Below are positions 1-8,025 of a DNA stretch of 12,188 nucleotides, piece after piece; within the stretch, counting starts at the first letter, position 1, and each line of letters begins with the position of its first letter. Below the pieces are notes generated by a model. The model was not told where the DNA came from and did no database searches. It saw only the letters and a program-made list of their open reading frames with translations. Both the position numbers and the translations under genes were made by a program. The DNA is taken from NCBI GenBank assembly GCA_020849195.1, contig JADLGT010000375.1, positions 1 through 12,188 on the forward strand. The letters run 5' to 3'. Source of the stretch: Bacteroidia bacterium (GTDB lineage Bacteria > Bacteroidota > Bacteroidia > JABDFU01).

Positions 1-94
1 AATTAGCACTCGCCGAACCGGTACCGTTTACATTGGCAAACCGTACAACAAAGTCATTCACCAACGACTTTTTAGAATTGTTCAATGATAACAT
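1..94 (-). CDS. korA: 2-oxoglutarate (2-oxoacid):ferredoxin oxidoreductase subunit alpha, N-terminal fragment
   Basis: Only the first 31 codons lie in the window; the gene continues beyond position 1. Starting from an ATG at 94-92, the peptide contains NDFVVRFANVNGTGSASAN, which I recognise as the conserved N-terminus of the Bacteroidota 2-oxoacid:acceptor oxidoreductase alpha subunit (a gamma/alpha fusion type). The family oxidatively decarboxylates 2-oxoglutarate to succinyl-CoA, using thiamine diphosphate and reducing ferredoxin, in the cytoplasm together with a beta subunit (KorB), expected just outside the window. The start lies inside the 3' end of the upstream flavoprotein gene in a different frame, with a 13-nt overlap. 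A purine-rich AGGGAA sits a few bases upstream of the ATG. The overlap suggests translational coupling and a shared electron-transfer role. The family call is fairly safe; the exact 2-oxoacid specificity is inferred. Confidence 0.82.
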   Translation of the reverse strand, partial: MLSLNNSKKSLVNDFVVRFANVNGTGSASAN

Positions 95-1866
95 GTGTTC
101 CCTGCTTTTGTAACTGTGTAAAAGAATTTTTGCATATCCCATGCCGAGGTAGGGCAACGTTCAGCGCAAAGCCCGCAATGCAAACATACATTTTCGTCTT
201 TTACCATTACTCGTTTGGTGGGTAAGATGGATGAAACATATAAATCCTGTTCAAGATTTTCGGCCGGTGCTTTCAGGTGTTTTCTCAATGCCGGCTCATC
301 GCTATTTTCTGTAAAAGTAATACACGATGTAGGACAAATATCAACACAGGCATCACACTCAATACATTTATTTGTTGTAAACACGGTTTGAATGTCGCAG
401 TTAAGGCATCGCTCGGCTTCTTTAAAACCCGTAGGTCTGTCGAATCCAAGCTCTACTTCTTTTTTACGGTTTTTAAGCGTTACTTTTTTATTTGCCTGAG
501 GTACAATGTAACGTTGATCGGTAATTACATGGCTGTCGTATGCCCATTCGTGAATACCCATCTTTTGGCTCACTAAGTTAACATGAGGTGCAAGTCGTTG
601 ATTGATGTTTTTGTTTTGACACACAAGATCTATTGATACGGCAGCCTGGTGTCCGTGGGCTACTGCGGTAATTACATTTTTAGGTCCGAAAGCTGCATCG
701 CCACCAAAGAATACTTTTTTGTGAGTAGAGGCAAAAGTTATTTTATCTACAATCGGCATATTCCATTTGTCGAACTCAACACCCAAATCACGCTCTATCC
801 ACGGGAAACTGTTTTCCTGTCCGATGGCTACCAATACGTCATCGGCGGGGTAAAAAATATCATCACCACCAATAGGAACTAACTGTCTTTTACCATTCTC
901 GTCGTAAACAGCTTTTACTTTTTCAAACATCATTCCCTTCAGTTGACCATTTTCTACAACAAATGATTTAGGAACGTGATTGTCAATAATAGGAATGTCT
1001 TCGTGTTGTGCATCTTCTTTTTCCCAAGGCGAAGCTTTCATTTCGGCAAACGGGCTACGCACAATTACCTTAACATCTTCGCCGCCCAATCTGCGTGCAG
1101 TACGGCAACAATCCATTGCGGTATTTCCACCACCAAGTACAATAACTTTTTTACCTATAGAATGTGTATGTTCGAAAGCCACACTGCTAAGCCAGTTGAT
1201 GCCTATGTGAATGTTTGCATTTCCTTCTTTGCGCCCGGCAATTTCGAGATCGCGACCTTTTGGGGCACCGCTGCCAACAAAAATAGCATCATAACTGCTA
1301 TCGAGTACATCTTTTAAACTTGAAACGAATTTATTGAAATGAGTATGAATGCCAAGGTCAAGTATATAATTCACTTCTTCGTTGAGTACACTTTCGGGTA
1401 AACGGAAAGAAGGAATTTGGCTGCGCATGAAACCTCCGCCTTGCTTTTGTTCGTCGTACAAATGAATTTCGTAACCAAGCGGGGCGAGATCGCGGGCAAC
1501 GGTGAGCGATGCAGGTCCCGCACCAATCAATGCAACTTTTTTACCGTTTGGCTTGAAAGGTACTTGTGGCATCAGTTTTTTTACATCTCCTTTATTGTCG
1601 GCAGCAACACGTTTGAGGCGACAAATAGCAACAGGTTCTTCTTCTACGCGTCCGCGGCGGCAGGCAGGCTCGCAGGGGCGGTCGCAGGTGCGACCTAATA
1701 CGCCGGGGAAAACATTAGAATCCCAGTTAATCATATAGGCTTCGGTATATTTTTCTTCGGCAATAAGCCGGATATATTGTGGGACCGGTGTATGCGCAGG
1801 ACATGCCAACTGGCAGTCAACTACTTTATGAAAATATTCGGGATTATTAATGTCGGTCGGTTCCAA
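82..1866 (-). CDS. GltD-like FAD/NAD(P)H oxidoreductase with two C-terminal 4Fe-4S motifs (probable redox partner of KorAB)
   Basis: A 594-residue cytoplasmic iron-sulfur flavoprotein. The N-terminal domain (about 1-95) has cysteines C18, C22, C61, C65, C69 and C82 in the pattern of the dihydropyrimidine dehydrogenase/GltD cluster domain. An FAD Rossmann motif GAGPAS is at 115-120, an NAD(P)H motif GGGNTAMD at 245-252, and the FAD-closing GGDAAFGP at 388-395. After a CLNC motif (487-490) come two CxxCxxCxxxCP motifs at 501-512 and 561-572, so it is longer than plain GltD. No glutamate synthase large subunit is nearby. Instead korA overlaps its 3' end, so it probably moves electrons between NAD(P)H and the ferredoxin used or made by the 2-oxoglutarate oxidoreductase (inference). 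The start is TTG: an in-frame stop lies only two codons upstream, and the first ATG (M45) would remove C18 and C22. It follows the methyltransferase gene after 61 bp with no clear promoter between. Confidence 0.88.
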   Translation of the reverse strand: MEPTDINNPEYFHKVVDCQLACPAHTPVPQYIRLIAEEKYTEAYMINWDSNVFPGVLGRTCDRPCEPACRRGRVEEEPVAICRLKRVAADNKGDVKKLMPQVPFKPNGKKVALIGAGPASLTVARDLAPLGYEIHLYDEQKQGGGFMRSQIPSFRLPESVLNEEVNYILDLGIHTHFNKFVSSLKDVLDSSYDAIFVGSGAPKGRDLEIAGRKEGNANIHIGINWLSSVAFEHTHSIGKKVIVLGGGNTAMDCCRTARRLGGEDVKVIVRSPFAEMKASPWEKEDAQHEDIPIIDNHVPKSFVVENGQLKGMMFEKVKAVYDENGKRQLVPIGGDDIFYPADDVLVAIGQENSFPWIERDLGVEFDKWNMPIVDKITFASTHKKVFFGGDAAFGPKNVITAVAHGHQAAVSIDLVCQNKNINQRLAPHVNLVSQKMGIHEWAYDSHVITDQRYIVPQANKKVTLKNRKKEVELGFDRPTGFKEAERCLNCDIQTVFTTNKCIECDACVDICPTSCITFTENSDEPALRKHLKAPAENLEQDLYVSSILPTKRVMVKDENVCLHCGLCAERCPTSAWDMQKFFYTVTKAGNTCYH

Positions 1867-1927
1867 GTACTAAACAGGTATATATTGTTTTTTAGGAGGG
1901 ATAAAAATAATATTTTTTAGTGTAATA

Positions 1928-2830
1928 TCATACGTCTATTTTTTTAGAAGGGATTTGTTTTTTTAGTACTGCAAACAAACTGCCGGTGTCCATGTACCAA
2001 TATTTATTTTTTAAACCTAAAGCGGTTGTAGCAAACGTAGCAGCCATTTTCATGAATTTAAAATTATACCGGTCGAGCCTGTCTAACAAAAAACCGGTAT
2101 CGGCATATTGCCCGCTGGCAGAAGTGTGAATAAGTTTTAAACCGTAGGGTTCAATAACTTTTGCAAGCGTTTGAGGTGTAAAATATTGAATATGTTCGTA
2201 AGGTTTAAACTGAAACCAACGTTTGCCGAATAACTTGCGTTGCGTCGAATCGAAATTGGGCGTTATCAGCGCAATAACGCCGTTGTCATCCAACAAATCG
2301 TGTAATTTTTTAAACGTTGTTTTCAAATCAGGAATATGTTCAATTACATCGAACATTGTAATGAGGTTATATTTTTTATTCGAAATAAATTCTTCGAACG
2401 GTTGTTCGCTCACCAATATGTTTTTGGCTCGAACCTTTTCGGCCATTTGTTTATCCAACTCAATGGCTTCTACTTCCCATCCTCTATTACGCATCAAGTC
2501 AAGAAAATGCCCGGCAGCACAACCTATATCGAGCACAAGCCCTTTTGAGGGTGGTAAATACGGATCAATATTTTTCATCCATTTCTGAAATGTTTTGATA
2601 CGTAAATGCGACGTAAGTTCGTAGTTTCGGTATCCATAGCCTTCGCTTTGGTTAGAAAAATAATGTTCGGAATAAATTTTATATAACTCGTTATTTTTAA
2701 TGCGTGGATTTACATATACAAATCGGCAGTTATTGCATTGAACAAGGTTAAAGTTTTTAATGATATACAATAATTTATACTGCTTGCTGCCGCAAACGCC
2801 ACAGGGGTAATATGTCAGTTCGAAACTCAT
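1928..2830 (-). CDS. Class I SAM-dependent methyltransferase with N-terminal zinc-ribbon
   Basis: A 300-residue protein. The N-terminus carries two CxxC pairs (C10/C13 and C32/C35), a probable zinc ribbon. A class I methyltransferase fold follows, with the SAM-binding motif LDIGCAAG at 100-107, an acidic ribose-binding residue in IELD (123-126), and the post-II motif FDVIEHIP at 160-167. Proteins of this layout (Methyltransf_23/Methyltransf_11 type) are often found in Bacteroidota surface-polysaccharide and glycan loci. The substrate cannot be read from the sequence. The ATG at 2830 overlaps the TAA stop of the upstream membrane glycosyltransferase-like gene by one base (TAATG), which strongly suggests translational coupling and a shared pathway, perhaps methylation of a sugar or lipid-linked product. 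The fold call is strong; the biological role is inferred. Confidence 0.88.
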   Translation of the reverse strand: MSFELTYYPCGVCGSKQYKLLYIIKNFNLVQCNNCRFVYVNPRIKNNELYKIYSEHYFSNQSEGYGYRNYELTSHLRIKTFQKWMKNIDPYLPPSKGLVLDIGCAAGHFLDLMRNRGWEVEAIELDKQMAEKVRAKNILVSEQPFEEFISNKKYNLITMFDVIEHIPDLKTTFKKLHDLLDDNGVIALITPNFDSTQRKLFGKRWFQFKPYEHIQYFTPQTLAKVIEPYGLKLIHTSASGQYADTGFLLDRLDRYNFKFMKMAATFATTALGLKNKYWYMDTGSLFAVLKKQIPSKKIDV

Positions 2831-4728
2831 TATTTTATGGCTGCTGCTCGTTGCGCATAGGCTGATGATTTTACTGAGTCGCCAAGCGCTTTATACACCA
2901 ATGCCATATTATTTAATGTGCTTTTATTATTCGGATTTTTCTGTAATGCTTTTTCATAAAATAAAGCTGCCGATTGATAATTGCCCAAATTGTGATAAGC
3001 TGCACCTATATTCCCGTACGCATCTATAAAATTAGTATCGTTTTGCAAAATTTTTGTAAAGTAACTCAAGGCCGTATCGTATTTTTTCAAATTAAAAAAA
3101 AGTACTCCCGAATTATTCAGTGCCATACTGTATTTAGGATTAAGCAGAAGAGCCTTTGCGTACGACTTGCGTGCATTTGCCGTGTCGCCTAAGTCGTAAT
3201 AAGTTACCCCAAGGTTATACCAAATTTCTGAATCGTCGGCGTATATTGCTATTCCTTTATAATATTCATCTGTTGCCCCCATTAGAAATTCGCGGCGCTT
3301 AACCGGGTCGGAATCGGTTTCGCCTTTTATTCTCCATTCGCTGGCTACGGCAAAATGAGCACGCGCACTGTTAACCGATACTTTCAAGCCTGCAGTAAAT
3401 AAATCATAATTGTTTTTCCAATCCTTATTTCTGTCGATTGTTTTAAAACTGTACAAGAGCAATACACATCCCAATATAGCAAATACACTATTTTTATTCG
3501 ACCAATTGAGCGTATGAAGATCAACTTTCATTATGTGTAATAAAAGCAATACAACTGCAATACAAAAACCAAGCGAAGGAACATACAAAAACCGTTCGGC
3601 CATTGTTGCACCAATTTTTACGACAAGGTTGGAAGATAGAAAAATGGTAATCAGAAAAAATAATATCGCAAAAACATATACATTTTTTTGTCGAAAGCGT
3701 ACAAGTATAAAAACTCCAAAACCCAAATACAAGAATAGCGGGAGCAGAGCCTTCCAGCTCGCAAAAGTTACAATAGGTACTTGAGCATAAGTGTAATCCC
3801 ATGTAAGATCAACCGGAACAAGCAGTAACCATAGATACTTGCCAAGTATTACAAAATTTGTTGCAAGCATTTCGCCGGCATTTTTTGCAGCCATTAGTCC
3901 ATTGTTCATCACAATAATTTTTTCTTTAAACGTAATGCTCTCGAGCACCCCGGCACGAATGACCATATAAACAACTATGAGTATGGCATATGGAACTGAT
4001 GTGCGAATAATATTTTTTACCGGCATTTCGGTAAAGAAGTATAACATCAGCGGAATAATAATAACAAACGTAAGGCTGTTTTCCTTACAAAGTATTGAAG
4101 CAAAAAAGAAAAACACCGACCAATAATATTTTTTTGTAATTCGGGTATTTTCAATATAGTAAAACAAATAATAGAACGACAGCACGCCGAAGAGCCACCC
4201 TAATAGTTCGTCGCGACTTTTTATACTCGCCACCACTTCGGTATGTACAGGGTGAAATGCAAATAAAAGCGTAATGGCCAACGCAACCAATGGATTGTAT
4301 TGCTTAAACATCTTTTGTAAAAACAAAAAAAGGATACAGCAGGTTAATGCATAAAAAATAACATTTAAAAAATGTTCGACATGAGGATTGTTGCCAAACA
4401 TAGCTGTGCTAAGCATAAAGTTGAACAGAACCAATGGCCTGTAGTTAGATTCGTTGGCATTGTTAAAGCCTACTAACGAGCCTTTATTAAAAATATCGGG
4501 CATAGCCGAAAAGCCTTGCTGTATAAAGCGGTTTTTTTTAGTATAAATATCGTCGTCGAGAGAGTAATCGTGCTGTAGGGTATTGGCATACAACAAAAAG
4601 GCCGAAGCAAATATGATGCTTACAAATCGCCATTTCAGCTTCGCAGAAAATAATGGCGTTTTAGTTTTCACGCCTTGTTTGGTTATAACCGGTTTTTTTG
4701 CTGCACTCATAAAACTAATTTCAAACAT
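2830..4728 (-). CDS. Polytopic membrane protein with TMTC-like (DUF1736) glycosyltransferase core and C-terminal TPR repeats
   Basis: A 632-residue protein. About 10-12 hydrophobic segments span roughly 35-430, followed by four TPRs (about 500-531, 532-564, 566-599, 600-632). An acidic DDD lies at 58-60 in the first loop, as in GT-C enzymes. FHPVHTEVVAS (158-168) then SRDELL (171-176), CKENS (214-218), and MAERFLYVPSLGFC (376-389) match my recollection of the motifs of animal TMTC1-4 O-mannosyltransferases and their bacterial relatives. GT-C enzymes use polyprenyl-phosphate sugars on the outer face of the inner membrane, so a protein or lipid glycosyltransferase is likely; donor and acceptor are unknown. 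Start: M1 (4728) or M7 (4710). A possible -7 box covers the M1 codon, which would favour M7. The stop overlaps the methyltransferase start by one base. Confidence 0.8.
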   Translation of the reverse strand: MFEISFMSAAKKPVITKQGVKTKTPLFSAKLKWRFVSIIFASAFLLYANTLQHDYSLDDDIYTKKNRFIQQGFSAMPDIFNKGSLVGFNNANESNYRPLVLFNFMLSTAMFGNNPHVEHFLNVIFYALTCCILFLFLQKMFKQYNPLVALAITLLFAFHPVHTEVVASIKSRDELLGWLFGVLSFYYLFYYIENTRITKKYYWSVFFFFASILCKENSLTFVIIIPLMLYFFTEMPVKNIIRTSVPYAILIVVYMVIRAGVLESITFKEKIIVMNNGLMAAKNAGEMLATNFVILGKYLWLLLVPVDLTWDYTYAQVPIVTFASWKALLPLFLYLGFGVFILVRFRQKNVYVFAILFFLITIFLSSNLVVKIGATMAERFLYVPSLGFCIAVVLLLLHIMKVDLHTLNWSNKNSVFAILGCVLLLYSFKTIDRNKDWKNNYDLFTAGLKVSVNSARAHFAVASEWRIKGETDSDPVKRREFLMGATDEYYKGIAIYADDSEIWYNLGVTYYDLGDTANARKSYAKALLLNPKYSMALNNSGVLFFNLKKYDTALSYFTKILQNDTNFIDAYGNIGAAYHNLGNYQSAALFYEKALQKNPNNKSTLNNMALVYKALGDSVKSSAYAQRAAAIK

Positions 4729-4729
4729 A
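4722..4729 (-). promoter_or_regulatory. Candidate Bacteroidota -7 box for the membrane glycosyltransferase-methyltransferase operon
   Basis: On the minus strand this reads TATGTTTG, a full match to the Bacteroidota primary sigma -7 consensus TAnnTTTG. A TTTG that could serve as -33 lies at 4758-4755, but the 25-nt spacing is longer than usual. The box covers the first annotated ATG of the downstream gene. If it is used, transcription would begin near 4716 and the protein would start at the in-frame ATG at 4710 with a very short leader. An 8-bp degenerate match can occur by chance, so this is tentative. Confidence 0.3.
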
Positions 4730-4798
4730 CAAAAAACATTGGGGTTTTTATAGACAAAGTTTTAGCTCTAAAGCGGTCAAGCGTATCGTTTAAATTTT

Positions 4799-4806
4799 TA
4801 TTTTTG
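4799..4806 (+). promoter_or_regulatory. eno: Candidate -7 box of the enolase operon promoter
   Basis: The sequence TATTTTTG matches the Bacteroidota -7 consensus TAnnTTTG and lies 37 bp before the enolase ATG, giving an expected leader of roughly 30 nt. No good TTTG -33 box is visible at the usual distance, and the surrounding sequence is AT-rich, so support rests on position and the -7 match alone. No Shine-Dalgarno sequence is seen before the enolase ATG, which is common in this phylum. Confidence 0.42.
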
Positions 4807-4807
4807 A

Positions 4808-6515
<1,708 letters not shown>

Positions 6516-6532
6516 TTTTCAACAATATAACT

Positions 6533-7864
6533 ATGGACACTCTCAAAGATAAATTCGCCGAAAAGGCCCTGCCAATGGCCAAAGAAATAAAGGCAATGAT
6601 AAAAGAACATGGCGATAAAAAGTTGGGCGAATATACTGTTGCTCAAACCTATCAAGGAATGAAAGGCATTATCGGCCTTGTTACCGAAACCTCGAAGCTC
6701 GATCCGGAAGAAGGCATTCGCTTTCGCGGATACAGCATTCCCGAGTTACGCGCACAATTGCCAAAGGCGCCCAACAAAGGTACCGAGCCGCTACCCGAAG
6801 GGATTTTTTATCTGATGCTTACCGGCGATTTGCCAACTTACGACGATGTGTCAAACGTAGCCAACAATTGGGCGCGCAGAAGCATTGTGCCTAAACATAC
6901 CTTTGATGTACTCGATTCGCTTCCTTCATCAACTCACCCCATGACCATGTTTAGCATAGCCATTATGAGTATGCAAACAGAATCGTTATTTGCCGCAGCT
7001 TATCGAAAAGGTATCAGCAAAAAAGATTATTGGGATTATGCCTACGAAGACTCGATGAATCTTATTGCACGTTTGCCTCGTGTAGCAGCTTACATCTATC
7101 GGAAAAAATATAAAAATAACGAACACATAGAACCCGACCACAAACTCGACTGGGCTGCAAACCTGGCTCACATGATGGGCTACGAAGATTTTAATGTAAA
7201 ACGCCTCATGCGTATGTACATGACTATTCATGCCGATCACGAAGGAGGAAATGTTTCAGCACACACAACACATTTAGTAGGTTCGGCATTAAGCGATCCG
7301 TATCTGTCGTTTGCTGCAGCAATGAATGGATTAGCAGGTCCCTTACATGGACTGGCCAATCAGGAAGTAATTTTGTGGATTATGCACATGCGCGAACAGC
7401 TCGGTGGCGGGCTGCCTACCGAAAACCAAATTGCCGACTTTATTAAAAAAACATTAGAAGAAGGTAAAGTTGTTCCCGGATATGGACACGCCGTGTTGCG
7501 CAAAACAGATCCGCGCTTTGCAGCACAACAAGATTTTTATACAAAATACATCGTCGCCAGCGGCAAAAAAGATGACCTCTGCGAAATTGTACAGATGATT
7601 TATAAAGTAGCACCACCTATTTTGCAAAACACAGGTAAAATAAAAAACCCATGGCCCAATGTCGATGCCCATTCCGGCGCACTATTGATGCACTTTGGCA
7701 TTACCGAGTTCGATTTTTACACTGTACTTTTTGGTGTTTCGCGGGCATTGGGTGTGTTGGCTTCACTTGTGTGGGATCGTGCCTTGGGACATCCGCTCGA
7801 GCGCCCAAGCTCAATAACTACCGATGGAATTAAGAAAAAATTAGGAATTGCTGTCGCAAAGTAA
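6533..7864 (+). CDS. gltA: Citrate synthase, eukaryotic (mitochondrial-like) type
   Basis: A 443-residue enzyme condensing oxaloacetate and acetyl-CoA to citrate, the entry step of the TCA cycle. The three catalytic residues known from pig citrate synthase are visible: H272 in GPLHGLANQE, H319 in PGYGHAVLRKTDPR, and D378 in NVDAHSG. Substrate-binding arginines are present in TDPR (R328) and LERPSS (R424). The N-terminal extension (about 1-40) and overall motif spellings (for example HADHEGGNVSAHT and FRGYSIPE) are those of the mitochondrial type I enzyme, not the NADH-regulated hexameric E. coli GltA or the short Gram-positive type, so it is probably a dimer without NADH allostery (inference). 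It is the third gene after enolase and the aspartic protease, 17 bp from the latter. Placing enolase and citrate synthase together puts lower glycolysis and TCA entry under shared expression. Confidence 0.96.
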   Translation: MDTLKDKFAEKALPMAKEIKAMIKEHGDKKLGEYTVAQTYQGMKGIIGLVTETSKLDPEEGIRFRGYSIPELRAQLPKAPNKGTEPLPEGIFYLMLTGDLPTYDDVSNVANNWARRSIVPKHTFDVLDSLPSSTHPMTMFSIAIMSMQTESLFAAAYRKGISKKDYWDYAYEDSMNLIARLPRVAAYIYRKKYKNNEHIEPDHKLDWAANLAHMMGYEDFNVKRLMRMYMTIHADHEGGNVSAHTTHLVGSALSDPYLSFAAAMNGLAGPLHGLANQEVILWIMHMREQLGGGLPTENQIADFIKKTLEEGKVVPGYGHAVLRKTDPRFAAQQDFYTKYIVASGKKDDLCEIVQMIYKVAPPILQNTGKIKNPWPNVDAHSGALLMHFGITEFDFYTVLFGVSRALGVLASLVWDRALGHPLERPSSITTDGIKKKLGIAVAK

Positions 7865-7882
7865 TTGCACGCAGCCTATTCT

Positions 7883-7900
7883 CTATTGATAATAGTTTTT
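7883..7900 (+). terminator. Weak hairpin plus T-run after citrate synthase
   Basis: A perfect 5-bp inverted repeat CTATT/AATAG with a GAT loop is followed directly by five T residues, 19 bp after the citrate synthase stop. The position fits an end of the enolase-protease-citrate synthase transcript, but the stem is short and AT-rich, so its strength as an intrinsic terminator is doubtful. The rest of the 161-bp gap to the next gene shows nothing definite. Confidence 0.22.
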
Positions 7901-8025
7901 CTCATCGCCTTTCATATCTTGAAAAGTTAAACAAGTTTTTAAGTAAACAGTTAAAGTATCTGAATACCTCAAGTTAATAATTGCTTTGGGCTAATTAAAA
8001 AAACAGCGTAGAAGTAAATTTTCAA

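Noticed and set aside
976..1317. Plus-strand open frame of 113 codons
   Set aside because: It is antisense to the NAD(P)H-binding region of the flavoprotein, and its translation shows no recognisable domain.
82..1866. True glutamate synthase small subunit (gltD)
   Set aside because: It has two extra 4Fe-4S motifs, no large-subunit gene nearby, and an overlap with korA. All three point to a different partner.
7981..7988. TTGCTTTG as a promoter -7 box for the UbiD gene
   Set aside because: It matches TAnnTTTG only with a mismatch in the important A, and no -33 TTTG is at the right distance.
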